From Flavobacteriales bacterium UBA7666 (GTDB lineage: Bacteria > Bacteroidota > Bacteroidia > Flavobacteriales_D > Crocinitomicaceae): a stretch of 64,000 bases of DNA. The stretch lies in NCBI GenBank assembly GCA_002483265.1, contig DLHO01000005.1, positions 1 through 64,000 of the forward strand. Direction: 5' to 3'. Positions 47,552 to 56,516 of the stretch are shown here, piece after piece (position 1 is the stretch's first letter; each line of letters opens with the position of its first letter). The notes beneath the pieces are model-generated. The model searched no databases. It had not been told where the DNA came from and was given only the letters and a program-made list of their open reading frames with translations. The translations under genes and the position numbers were made by a program.

Positions 47552-49453
47552 ATGAGCGATGCAATTAAACATGAATGCGGAATCGCACTCATTCGATTAA
47601 AAAAGCCATTACAGTACTATGTTGATAAATACGGAACGGCTTTTTATGGTTTAAACAAGCTTCATCTTTTAATGGAAAAGCAACATAACCGGGGACAAGA
47701 CGGTGCAGGTGTTGCGAACATTAAGTTAGACATGGAACCCGGTGAGCGTTATATTTCACGCTACAGAAGCATCGATCCGAAACCCATTCAAGATATTTTT
47801 GACCACATCAATAAACGTTTTTACGAAATCGGTGAAGAAAATCCCGAATTACTAAAAGACGTAAACTACCTGAAGAAACACGCCGGATTTACAGGAGAGT
47901 TATTTTTGGGGCATTTAAGATACGGAACCTTCGGTAGGAATTCAATCGAGAGTTGTCATCCGTTTTTAAGACAAAATAACTGGATTACCCGAAATCTCGT
48001 AGTTGCAGGAAATTTCAACCTGACTAATGTTGACGAATTATTCGAAGTATTATTGGAAATTGGTCAGCATCCAAAGGAAAAATCAGATACGGTAACCGTA
48101 TTGGAAAAAATCGGACACTTCTTAGATGTTGCCAATGACGAACTAGTTAAAAAATACCAATCACTTGGTTATAACAGCCATGATGTCTATCAAAAAGTAG
48201 CCGAAAACATTGATATTCAACAAATCCTGAAACAATCTTCGGAAGTTTGGGACGGTGGATATGCCATGGCTGGGTTATTTGGTCACGGAGATGCTTTCGT
48301 ATTGAGAGATCCGAACGGAATCAGACCAGCATTTTATTTTGAAGACGAAGAAGTTTGTGTAGTCGCATCGGAAAGACCAGTTATTCAAACAGCATTCAAC
48401 TTACGATACGATGAGATCAAAGAATTAACTCCAGGACATGCATTAATCATTAAGAAGAATGGTACTGTTTCTGAAGTAGAGATCAATACTCCAAAAGCTC
48501 CCGCAAAATGTTCATTTGAACGTATTTACTTCTCTCGCGGAAACGACTACGATATTTATCAGGAACGTAAAAATCTGGGACGCAACGTTGTTCCCAATGT
48601 ATTAAAGACAATTGGTTACGATTTAGATAATTCGGTCTTCTCGTTTATTCCAAACACTGCTGAAGGTAGTTTCTACGGAATGATCAAAGGATTGGAAGAT
48701 TATCTGAATGAGCAAAAATATGAGCAGCTACTGGCTATCGATGGGAAACCTACTCCGGAGCAGCTAAAAACGATATTGAATCGCAGAGCGCGCATTGAAA
48801 AAATTGCAATCAAGGATGCCAAAGCCCGTACATTTATCACTCAAGATGATGCACGAGACGACATGGTTGCTCAGGTTTATGACATTACCTACGGATCTGT
48901 TGTTCGCGGGAAAGACAATTTAGTAGTCATCGATGACAGCATTGTAAGAGGAACAACCTTAAAACAATCCATTTTGCGTATCCTCGATCGTTTGGAACCT
49001 AAACGCATTCTGGTTGTTTCATCTGCTCCACAAATTCGTTATCCGGATTGCTATGGAATTGACATGGCTAAGATGGGCGACTTCATTGCTTTTGACGCTG
49101 CAATTACCTTATTAAAAGAAAGCGGACGACAAAACATTATTGACGAGTGCTACCGCAAATCGAAAGAGCAGGAGAAATTACCGAAAGAACAGATCGTAAA
49201 CTATGTGAAAGAGATTTATGCTCCTTTTACAGCTGAAGAAATTTCGGCACAAATTGCGAAGATGCTTACTCCGGAAAATATCAAAGCAGAGGTGAATATT
49301 GTTTATCAAACGGTGGAAGATCTGCACAAAGCATGTCCGGGAAATACTGGTGACTGGTATTTTACAGGGAATTACCCAACTCCGGGAGGGAATAAAGTCG
49401 TTAATAAAGCTTTTATTAATTATATTGAAGGTAAAAACGAACGAGCTTACTAA
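47552..49453 (+). CDS. purF: Amidophosphoribosyltransferase-type protein (PurF family, long form)
   Basis: 633-residue protein with an N-terminal Ntn glutaminase domain and a C-terminal phosphoribosyltransferase domain. It is expected to make phosphoribosylamine from PRPP and glutamine in purine synthesis. The start MSDAIKHECGIALIR places the presumed nucleophilic cysteine at residue 9, implying an 8-residue propeptide as in some Gram-positive PurF. Glutaminase signatures KQHNRGQDGAG and GHLRYGTFGRN are present, and the PRPP loop VVIDDSIVRGTTLKQS is intact. It is longer than typical PurF (roughly 450-500 residues), with an insert between the domains and a C-terminal extension. ATG 47546 is also possible. 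It heads an operon with a kinase and gpmI. Confidence 0.85.
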   Translation: MSDAIKHECGIALIRLKKPLQYYVDKYGTAFYGLNKLHLLMEKQHNRGQDGAGVANIKLDMEPGERYISRYRSIDPKPIQDIFDHINKRFYEIGEENPELLKDVNYLKKHAGFTGELFLGHLRYGTFGRNSIESCHPFLRQNNWITRNLVVAGNFNLTNVDELFEVLLEIGQHPKEKSDTVTVLEKIGHFLDVANDELVKKYQSLGYNSHDVYQKVAENIDIQQILKQSSEVWDGGYAMAGLFGHGDAFVLRDPNGIRPAFYFEDEEVCVVASERPVIQTAFNLRYDEIKELTPGHALIIKKNGTVSEVEINTPKAPAKCSFERIYFSRGNDYDIYQERKNLGRNVVPNVLKTIGYDLDNSVFSFIPNTAEGSFYGMIKGLEDYLNEQKYEQLLAIDGKPTPEQLKTILNRRARIEKIAIKDAKARTFITQDDARDDMVAQVYDITYGSVVRGKDNLVVIDDSIVRGTTLKQSILRILDRLEPKRILVVSSAPQIRYPDCYGIDMAKMGDFIAFDAAITLLKESGRQNIIDECYRKSKEQEKLPKEQIVNYVKEIYAPFTAEEISAQIAKMLTPENIKAEVNIVYQTVEDLHKACPGNTGDWYFTGNYPTPGGNKVVNKAFINYIEGKNERAY

Positions 49454-49458
49454 GAAAA

Positions 49459-50364
49459 ATGCTTAAAAAACCCACAACTGTTTTTGTATACTTGTTGGGT
49501 GCTTATGTACTGATTCAATTCCTTTGGTGGGGTTATCATCTTATTGATTTAACCCAAGCATCTCAGCATACGGACCAAACCATTACCAAACGCATTGTAA
49601 TGATCATTGGTGAAGGATCTGTATTCCTTATATTATTGCTTTTTGGACTTTGGAAAATAAAACGTTCCATTAAGAAGGAAATTCAGATGGCACGACAGCA
49701 GAATAACTTCATGTTATCTGTTACTCATGAGCTAAAAACTCCGCTTGCTGCAACCAAGCTGTATCTTCAAACAATTCAAAAACATAAATTAAGCGCCGAA
49801 AAGCAAATCGAATTGATTCAAAAAGCATTGGATGAATCAAGCAGACTGGAAATACTCGTAGAACAAATTCTAACCGCCTCCAGACTCGAGCAGCAAGCAA
49901 TGCCACGCTTAATGACTTCCATTTCTTTAAGGGATTTCCTGCATAATCTTATTCTCATTCAAGAGAAGCGATTTAATATTTCGATCCACATGAATGACTT
50001 TAAAGACATTCAATTGGAAACTGATCCGTTCATTTTCACCAATATTTTGAATAATTTGATTGAAAACGGATTCAAATATGGCTATACGGAAAAGGGTCTT
50101 GATTTGACCGTTTCTAAAGAAAATGAACAATACATCTCAATTGAGATCAGAGATTATGGAAAAGGGATTCCATTGGAACAGCAAGATCTGTTATTTAAAA
50201 AATTCAATCGTTTAGAAAACGAGGAAACACGTACTACCAAAGGAACGGGACTTGGCTTATTTATAGCGAAAGAATGCGCCCGAACCTTAGGGGGAAATCT
50301 CCGACTCATAAGAGTTGACGGACCTGGTGCATGTTTCCAAATACAAATGCCTTATGATGAATAA
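49459..50364 (+). CDS. Membrane sensor histidine kinase, orphan
   Basis: 301-residue inner-membrane kinase. Two helices (about 8-29 and 44-67) enclose a very short periplasmic loop, so it probably senses within the membrane or through a partner. The HisKA box SVTHELKTPLAATK (His near 92), N box NILNNLIENGFKY, G1 DYGKGIP, F box FKKFNRL and G2 GTGLGLFIAKE are all intact. It starts 5 bases after the purF-type gene and its last bases overlap the gpmI start. No response regulator lies next to it, so its partner is elsewhere. Confidence 0.92.
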   Translation: MLKKPTTVFVYLLGAYVLIQFLWWGYHLIDLTQASQHTDQTITKRIVMIIGEGSVFLILLLFGLWKIKRSIKKEIQMARQQNNFMLSVTHELKTPLAATKLYLQTIQKHKLSAEKQIELIQKALDESSRLEILVEQILTASRLEQQAMPRLMTSISLRDFLHNLILIQEKRFNISIHMNDFKDIQLETDPFIFTNILNNLIENGFKYGYTEKGLDLTVSKENEQYISIEIRDYGKGIPLEQQDLLFKKFNRLENEETRTTKGTGLGLFIAKECARTLGGNLRLIRVDGPGACFQIQMPYDE

Positions 50365-51880
50365 TCAAAAAGTTGGTTTAATAATTTTGGATGGTTGGGG
50401 AATTGGAGACCAATCAAAAGCAGATGCGATTTTTAATGCAAATACTCCGGTAATGGATTCATTACTGGAGAAGTATCCACACAGTACTTTAACCGCAAGT
50501 GGTGAACAAGTAGGACTTCCTGATGGTCAAATGGGAAATTCGGAAGTGGGGCATTTAAATATTGGAGCCGGACGAATAGTTTATCAAGAGCTTACCCGTA
50601 TCAACAAATCTATTCGGGATGGTGCATTTTTCAAAAATCCGGTTTTAATGGATTCATTTGAAAAAGCAAAAAAGAACGGAACCAAAGTTCACTTCATAGG
50701 TCTCGTTTCCAATGGCGGAGTGCACAGTTCACAAGAACACTTGCACGCTTTATTAGACATGGCCAAAAGTTACGAGTTAACCAATGTTTGGGTACATGCA
50801 TTCACAGATGGAAGGGATTGTGATCCGAAAAGTGGTTTAGGCTTTATTGAAAAGTTAGAAGATCACATGAAGCAATCAACCGGTAAAATTGCTACGATTG
50901 TTGGACGTTACTATGCCATGGATCGCGATAATCGTTGGGAACGGATTCAAATAGCATACGATGCGATGGTAAAAGGAATTGGCAATCACTTCTTTAATGC
51001 AGCCAAATCCATTGAATCAAGCTACGAAGATGATGTGACTGATGAATTCCTACAGCCACTAATTACAAGCACAGGAGAAGGAAGAATTCAGGATGGAGAC
51101 ACTGTTATTTGCTTCAACTTCCGGACGGACAGGCCAAGAGAGATCAGTCAGGCTCTTACCCAACACTCCTTTCCGGAATTCGGAATGCATCCACTGAATA
51201 TCAACTATTACACGATGACGCGTTACGATGCGAAGTTCAAAAATGTTCATGCAATTTTCGAGAAAGACAACTTACACAATACCCTTGGTGAAATCCTGAG
51301 CAAAATGGATCGAACTCAAGTTCGTATTGCTGAAACGGAAAAATATCCACATGTTACCTTCTTCTTCAACGGAGGACGAGAAAAAGAATTTAAAGGTGAA
51401 TCCCGAATCTTGGTGAAATCTCCGAAAGTGGCAACTTATGATCTGCAACCAGAAATGAGTGCTCCGGAAGTGAAGGAACGAATTCTGGAAGAATTAAGAA
51501 CTGACGAACCTGATTTCTTTTGTCTAAACTTTGCCAATCCGGATATGGTTGGTCATACCGGCGTTTACGATGCGATTGTGAAAGCGGTTGAAACAGTCGA
51601 CTCCTGTCTTGGAGAGATTGTTGATCTGTGTATTAAATTAAACTATGAATTGGTTATCATTGCCGATCACGGGAATGCAGACGTAGCTTTTAATGCAGAC
51701 GGATCACCAAATACAGCGCATTCATTGAATCCGGTACCGGTTATTTTAGTAACAAAACAAGAACAATTGAAATTGAATCCCGGAATTTTAGCAGATGTTG
51801 CTCCTACTATTCTGGATCGAATGCGTATTGCAGCTCCTTTGGAAATGGATGGAAAAACATTGGTAGCTTTAAATAATTGA
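50354..51880 (+). CDS. gpmI: 2,3-bisphosphoglycerate-independent phosphoglycerate mutase
   Basis: Glycolytic and gluconeogenic enzyme that interconverts 3- and 2-phosphoglycerate with two manganese ions. The 508-residue protein starts MMNNQKVGLIILDGWG. The phosphoserine site is in GNSEVGHLNIGAGR, substrate residues are in HAFTDGRDCDP and FNFRTDRPRE, and metal ligands are in NFANPDMVGHTG and IADHGNAD. The ATG at 50354 or 50357 overlaps the kinase stop by about 10 bases, giving translational coupling. The frame can be extended to a TTG at 50315 inside the kinase gene, but the family start argues against that. Confidence 0.97.
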   Translation: MMNNQKVGLIILDGWGIGDQSKADAIFNANTPVMDSLLEKYPHSTLTASGEQVGLPDGQMGNSEVGHLNIGAGRIVYQELTRINKSIRDGAFFKNPVLMDSFEKAKKNGTKVHFIGLVSNGGVHSSQEHLHALLDMAKSYELTNVWVHAFTDGRDCDPKSGLGFIEKLEDHMKQSTGKIATIVGRYYAMDRDNRWERIQIAYDAMVKGIGNHFFNAAKSIESSYEDDVTDEFLQPLITSTGEGRIQDGDTVICFNFRTDRPREISQALTQHSFPEFGMHPLNINYYTMTRYDAKFKNVHAIFEKDNLHNTLGEILSKMDRTQVRIAETEKYPHVTFFFNGGREKEFKGESRILVKSPKVATYDLQPEMSAPEVKERILEELRTDEPDFFCLNFANPDMVGHTGVYDAIVKAVETVDSCLGEIVDLCIKLNYELVIIADHGNADVAFNADGSPNTAHSLNPVPVILVTKQEQLKLNPGILADVAPTILDRMRIAAPLEMDGKTLVALNN

Positions 51881-51895
51881 ACTAAAACATTGACA

Positions 51896-51933
51896 AAAAA
51901 AGGGTGTTCCGTACGTACGGAACACCCTTTTTT
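51896..51933. terminator. Perfect palindrome, bidirectional terminator
   Basis: GGGTGTTCCGTAC followed directly by its complement and flanked by A and T runs gives a 38-base perfect palindrome between two convergent genes (gpmI and the choice-of-anchor-L cargo). Confidence 0.9.
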
Positions 51934-51952
51934 AATTAGATATTGTCTTAAT

Positions 51953-54202
51953 TTATTGTCTGATCAATTGTAAGAATCCTTGACCGGTAATTTCTTTATC
52001 CATCAATCCTTTTACGGTATATTGAACGAAGTAAACTCCATCAGGTGCAAGTGTTCCATCGATTTTTCCATCCCAATAAGGATCCAATCCTGAACCTTCG
52101 TAAACATTATTTCCCCAGCGGTTATTGATTTTCAAAATTACCTCTGTTGCATTAACCGTCGTTAGTCTAAAGACATCATTGTTAGCATCACCGTTTGGTG
52201 TAAAGATATTTGGAACGATAACACTTGGCTCAGGGAAAATACACGATCCATCATTTTGAATTGCTGTTGGATCAAAGTTTGTTGCTAATGGATCCGTACA
52301 ACCACATTCTACTATCGCCACAGATGCAAATGCCGTGTCTCTACAAGGCCCATTAATTGCAATCAATACTTGATCAGCTGAAACCGTATACGTTTGATTC
52401 TGTGAACTCAAATCATTTACCATTGCACTATTTCCATTTCCAAAATACCACTCATAGTTTGTTGCATTCTGGCTATTGTTTGTGAATGTTACATTCAAAG
52501 GGTTACATCCAGCAATTGAACTTAAAGAGAAGGCAGCAATTGGTCCCGGTTCGCTTGTCAAAAATACAGAGTCAGTAACTGAACAAACGTTATCTGTAAT
52601 GGTAAATATGTACCATCCCGGCGCAAGATTTTGCATTACTGATGCATCAATCTCATTTGGCCCGCCCGTATTTGGTCCTTCCCAATGATAAAAAGGCTGA
52701 CCGGTTATTCCCTGCCCCATTCCGCTGACAGCACCATCCGGTGTACATGCAGAAGCAGGGAAAATCATCATCGTATCTATTGCCAATGTTTGATTCATTG
52801 TAACGGTTACCGTATCAGTTCCTGTATTTCCACATTGATCCGTAGCGGTAACATAGTAATCAACAGTTCCATTTTGAAAAATCGGTACATAAGCCGAACT
52901 TCCCGTTTGACCTGCATACGACCAAGTATAAGTATATGGTGGGAATCCTGTACTCGCGGCGGCTGTCACAAGGACAGAATCATTGGCACAGAACACCGTT
53001 GGATTCGATTCATTAATCGGTAAAGTTGGTCCGTCAATAATATAAAGTGTTCCTGAGGTAATAATGGTATCACCACATTGAGTAATCGTTGTAGCGGTAA
53101 TAATTACTGTTTCAGGCCCTTCTACAATACCATCCTGATTCGGGAATAACGTCACTACAATCGTATCTTCTCCTGGTAAGAAAGTAATTGGATTCGGTAA
53201 ATTATTATAATCAAATCCAGCATTTGGAGCCATGATTGCAGTACCACCAATATCATAAGTCACCAACAATGTATCCCCCAATTGTGTTTGAGGACGAGAG
53301 AAGATAAATTGTGCACCCGTACAGTTTTCAATTACAGTAGTATCTCCAGTAACTGTTGCTACAGCAATATCAACCGCTTCTGAAGAGAATGAATCGGCTT
53401 CAAGAAATACCCCTGAATCCCAACCTGTATCTGAAATATTACAGATTGCAAGTTTAATGTGATATGTCTGACCACATTGTACACTTGCATTCGCTGTTAA
53501 TACAACAGTTGTTCCATCGAATTGAATTGCGGTTCCATATGCAAGTCCGTTTACGTTATTTACATAGTATGCAGAGTTTGTTGACGGGCTGACATTATCA
53601 ATAGTAACCGGTGTAGCAGTTCCTGGAACCAATGCAATATTTATTGAACTGTTTGAATAAGGCCCTGTTATTCCTGGTCCGGAAAGAAAGAAACCAAACG
53701 CGTCATTGAAACCTGCATTCACGAATTCAGGATACTCTTCCGATCCGAAAATATATCTAAAGCTGATCGTATCTCCGGAAGGGACAAAGTCAAACTCCAA
53801 AATAACACCATTTGTAGGTTCTGCAAATGTAACTGCAGCATTTGAAATTGCATATAAATCCGGATCAGTTGAAACGTCTGAAGTAGCCGGGTTATTATTA
53901 GAAAATGATCCTGAGTTATTAGGACCAACTGCAGCACTTCCGTTACCTGATGATAACAATACTCCGGTAGAAATTGGAAAACTTGAACCGTTATTATTAA
54001 AAAATGTGACGTTGCCTTGAGGCATCTGTGCATTCACAGCAGAACCATTAAAGGTAATATTTGAGGCAATAACACCGTTACCCATCAAAACATTCTGAAC
54101 CAGAGAAGCTGGTGACTGAGTGTTTTGAACGATGATTTGTGCCTGGGAATAATTCCAAAATAGGAGAATACCAAAACTAAGTATTGTAGTAATTTTCTTC
54201 AT
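51953..54202 (-). CDS. Choice-of-anchor-L surface protein with type B T9SS domain
   Basis: 749-residue predicted secreted protein, paralogous to the one at 19965-22364. Signal peptide (1-21, ending YSQAQ). The choice-of-anchor-L-type domain (about 23-270) shows SPASLVQNVLMGNGV, FRYIFGSEEYPEFV and FNDAFGFFLSGPG. A Calx-beta-like domain (270-395, GFDYNNLPNPITFLPGED) is followed by Ig-like repeats and a PKD-like domain (about 555-630, NYEWYFGNGNS). A short cysteine motif CGCTDPLATNFDP then GSC precedes the type B sorting domain (VPNIFTPNGDANNDVF, INNRWGNNVYEGS, WDGKIDGTL). No PorP/SprF neighbour. Adhesion is an inference. It ends against the bidirectional terminator. Confidence 0.9.
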   Translation of the reverse strand: MKKITTILSFGILLFWNYSQAQIIVQNTQSPASLVQNVLMGNGVIASNITFNGSAVNAQMPQGNVTFFNNNGSSFPISTGVLLSSGNGSAAVGPNNSGSFSNNNPATSDVSTDPDLYAISNAAVTFAEPTNGVILEFDFVPSGDTISFRYIFGSEEYPEFVNAGFNDAFGFFLSGPGITGPYSNSSINIALVPGTATPVTIDNVSPSTNSAYYVNNVNGLAYGTAIQFDGTTVVLTANASVQCGQTYHIKLAICNISDTGWDSGVFLEADSFSSEAVDIAVATVTGDTTVIENCTGAQFIFSRPQTQLGDTLLVTYDIGGTAIMAPNAGFDYNNLPNPITFLPGEDTIVVTLFPNQDGIVEGPETVIITATTITQCGDTIITSGTLYIIDGPTLPINESNPTVFCANDSVLVTAAASTGFPPYTYTWSYAGQTGSSAYVPIFQNGTVDYYVTATDQCGNTGTDTVTVTMNQTLAIDTMMIFPASACTPDGAVSGMGQGITGQPFYHWEGPNTGGPNEIDASVMQNLAPGWYIFTITDNVCSVTDSVFLTSEPGPIAAFSLSSIAGCNPLNVTFTNNSQNATNYEWYFGNGNSAMVNDLSSQNQTYTVSADQVLIAINGPCRDTAFASVAIVECGCTDPLATNFDPTAIQNDGSCIFPEPSVIVPNIFTPNGDANNDVFRLTTVNATEVILKINNRWGNNVYEGSGLDPYWDGKIDGTLAPDGVYFVQYTVKGLMDKEITGQGFLQLIRQ

Positions 54203-54360
54203 ATCATAATCCAGTTATACCCTTTAGACTTAATAATTTGTTAAAGGTTGCATTTATGTGCCAATATTATTAAAATTTGTTTAATTGTTAAATTTTAATC
54301 ACAATTAATCGATAAAAAACGCGATGATTTAACCAAATTTGCCTCAGAAATATAAATTCT

Positions 54361-55749
54361 ATGCAAAACACTCAAAAATATATACAAGATTCTAAAGACA
54401 AGTTCTTAAGTGAACTGATTGATCTATTGAAAATTCCAACAGTATCTGCAGATAGTGCTTATGCAAAAGAAGTGATTCGCGGAGCTGAAAAGGTTGCTGA
54501 ATTTCTGAAAGAGGCTGGTGCTGAAAAGGTAGAGATTTGCAATACCGCGGGCCATCCGATTGTATACGGCGAGAAAATCATCGATCCGGCTTTGCCAACC
54601 GTACTTGTTTATGGCCATTATGATGTTCAACCTGCAGATCCGATCGATTTATGGACTTCACCTCCCTTTGAACCTGTAGTGAAAAAAACGGAAATTCATC
54701 CCGAAGGTGCCATTTTTGCACGTGGAGCTTGTGATGACAAAGGTCAGTTTTTTATGCATGTAAAAGCATTTGAAGCTATGATGCAGGCAAATGAACTTCC
54801 ATGTAATGTAAAATTCATGATCGAAGGAGAAGAAGAAGTGGGCTCTGTGAATTTGGGGATTTTCATAAAGGAAAATAAAGCGCGCTTGAAAGCTGATATC
54901 ATTTTGGTGTCTGATACCGGAATGTTAAGTAATGATAATCCTTCTATTACGACCGGATTAAGAGGATTGAGTTATGTGGAAGTAGAGGTTACAGGGCCTA
55001 ATCGCGATTTACATTCGGGTCTCTATGGCGGCTGTGTCGCGAATCCAATTAACATTCTAACTAAAATGATTGCGTCACTTCATGATGAAGACAATCACAT
55101 TACCATTCCCGGATTTTATGCTGACGTTGTTGAATTAAGTTTGGAAGAGCGAGCTGAAATGGCAAAAGCTCCCTACAGCGAAGCGGATTACAAAAAAGCA
55201 TTAGCTATTGATGCTGTTTACGGTGAAAAAGGATATACAACTCCGGAAAGAGGTTCTATTCGTCCAACATTGGATGTCAATGGAATTTGGGGAGGATACA
55301 CCGGCGAAGGAGCAAAAACCGTAATCGCTTCGAAGGCTTATGCCAAAATATCCATGCGTTTGGTTCCAAATCAAGAGCCGGAAAAAATTACAGAATTGTT
55401 CTCTAAACATTTTGAATCAATTGCTCCTGCAGGTGTAACAGTAGTAGTAAATCCACATCATGGCGGAGAACCTGTAGTCACACCAATCGATTCGATTGCA
55501 TATAAAAGTGCAGCGAAAGCATATGAAGAAACATTCGGAAAAACTCCAATCCCTGTAAGAAGCGGTGGAAGTATTCCAATCATTGCTTTATTTGAGCAGG
55601 AGTTAGGTTTAAAAACAGTAATGATGGGCTTTGGTTTGGATTCTGATGCGATCCATTCACCGAATGAACACTATGGTTTATTCAATTTTTACAAAGGAAT
55701 TGAAACCATTCCGTATTTCTTCCATTATTTCAATGAAGCAATGAAGTAA
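54361..55749 (+). CDS. M20-family dipeptidase
   Basis: Cytosolic di-zinc peptidase of 462 residues. The metal-binding residues of family M20 are visible in VYGHYDVQP (His, Asp), RGACDDKGQ (bridging Asp), EGEEEVGS (catalytic and ligand Glu pair), VSDTGM (Asp) and SDAIHSPNEHY (His). A lid/dimerisation domain (about 190-350) contains RDLHSGLYGG. The length and the CDDKGQ signature fit the Xaa-His/CNDP-like dipeptidase branch. No signal peptide is present. The following lipoprotein gene begins 2 bases after its stop, so the two are probably co-transcribed. Confidence 0.93.
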   Translation: MQNTQKYIQDSKDKFLSELIDLLKIPTVSADSAYAKEVIRGAEKVAEFLKEAGAEKVEICNTAGHPIVYGEKIIDPALPTVLVYGHYDVQPADPIDLWTSPPFEPVVKKTEIHPEGAIFARGACDDKGQFFMHVKAFEAMMQANELPCNVKFMIEGEEEVGSVNLGIFIKENKARLKADIILVSDTGMLSNDNPSITTGLRGLSYVEVEVTGPNRDLHSGLYGGCVANPINILTKMIASLHDEDNHITIPGFYADVVELSLEERAEMAKAPYSEADYKKALAIDAVYGEKGYTTPERGSIRPTLDVNGIWGGYTGEGAKTVIASKAYAKISMRLVPNQEPEKITELFSKHFESIAPAGVTVVVNPHHGGEPVVTPIDSIAYKSAAKAYEETFGKTPIPVRSGGSIPIIALFEQELGLKTVMMGFGLDSDAIHSPNEHYGLFNFYKGIETIPYFFHYFNEAMK

Positions 55750-55751
55750 TT

Positions 55752-56249
55752 ATGAAGAAGATCCTTTTTTTATGCGCACTCTTAATCGCAGTTTCAAGCT
55801 GTGAATTTATCGAACCTGAAGTTTCCGGATATTCCAATTTCCAATTTGGAAAACTGGAAGGAAGAACCCTGCATGTGAGTTTTGATGCCACCGTAGATAA
55901 TGAAAACGGTTATAGTTTTAAAATCAAGAAGGGAAAATTAAATGTTTCGGTAAATGACCTGGAGTTGGGAGTGATTGATTTAGACAAAAAAATCAAAGTA
56001 AAACGCAAATCTAAAAACGTATACACAGTTCCCTTGCAACTCAGTTTGAGTGATGGAGCTCTATTCCGTATTCCGAAGTTGATCAATGCCACCAAGTTCG
56101 AATTGAAACTAGATGGAAAGGTTCGCGGAAGTATTATGGGTTTTGGAAAGAATTTTGATGTGCACGAAACACGTAATTTATCGAGTGGCGATATCAAATT
56201 TGATGGCTTGCTGCAAGGGATTATGAAAGGTGCTATGAATAAAGAGTAA
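55752..56249 (+). CDS. Small lipoprotein with LEA-type-2/WHy-like domain
   Basis: 165 residues. The signal peptide ends in a lipobox-like VSSC (Cys near 17), so it is probably lipid-anchored. The remainder is a single beta-rich domain (HVSFDATVDNENGYSFKIKK, VNDLELGVIDLDKKIKV, YTVPLQLSLSDG) resembling the LEA14/WHy fold seen in other bacterial lipoproteins; this assignment is by pattern only. It follows the dipeptidase gene after 2 bases and ends upstream of a hairpin terminator. Function unknown. Confidence 0.75.
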   Translation: MKKILFLCALLIAVSSCEFIEPEVSGYSNFQFGKLEGRTLHVSFDATVDNENGYSFKIKKGKLNVSVNDLELGVIDLDKKIKVKRKSKNVYTVPLQLSLSDGALFRIPKLINATKFELKLDGKVRGSIMGFGKNFDVHETRNLSSGDIKFDGLLQGIMKGAMNKE

Positions 56250-56350
56250 ATGGTTTATCCGTTTTATACTTATTCCCATCTGAAACTTGTACATCACTGA
56301 ATAAATACACCTCAAATATATCACAATAAGTGATCATAAAAATGAAACGA

Positions 56351-56384
56351 AAAAGCCCTGACATTTAATAATCAGGGCTTTTTT
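56351..56384 (+). terminator. Rho-independent terminator after the dipeptidase-lipoprotein operon
   Basis: AAAAGCCCTGA and TCAGGGCTTTT form an 11-bp stem with a 10-base loop followed by T residues. It may also serve the convergent glycyl-tRNA synthetase gene. Confidence 0.88.
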
Positions 56385-56516
56385 ATTGAGTATGATCTAA
56401 TTACCATGGTAAAAGAAGGATATCCTTGCACTTATCCCAAACATCCTGGATCATCCATCCTAACGCTTGTTCCTTCACCAGTCATGGCTGCTTCTTATCG
56501 AAAACTTTGCTTTCTC

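Noticed and set aside
1228..54202. Long internally repetitive genes read as assembly artefacts or a mobile element
   Set aside because: Frames are open throughout, each has a signal peptide and a T9SS sorting domain, and no transposase, integrase or terminal repeats were seen nearby.
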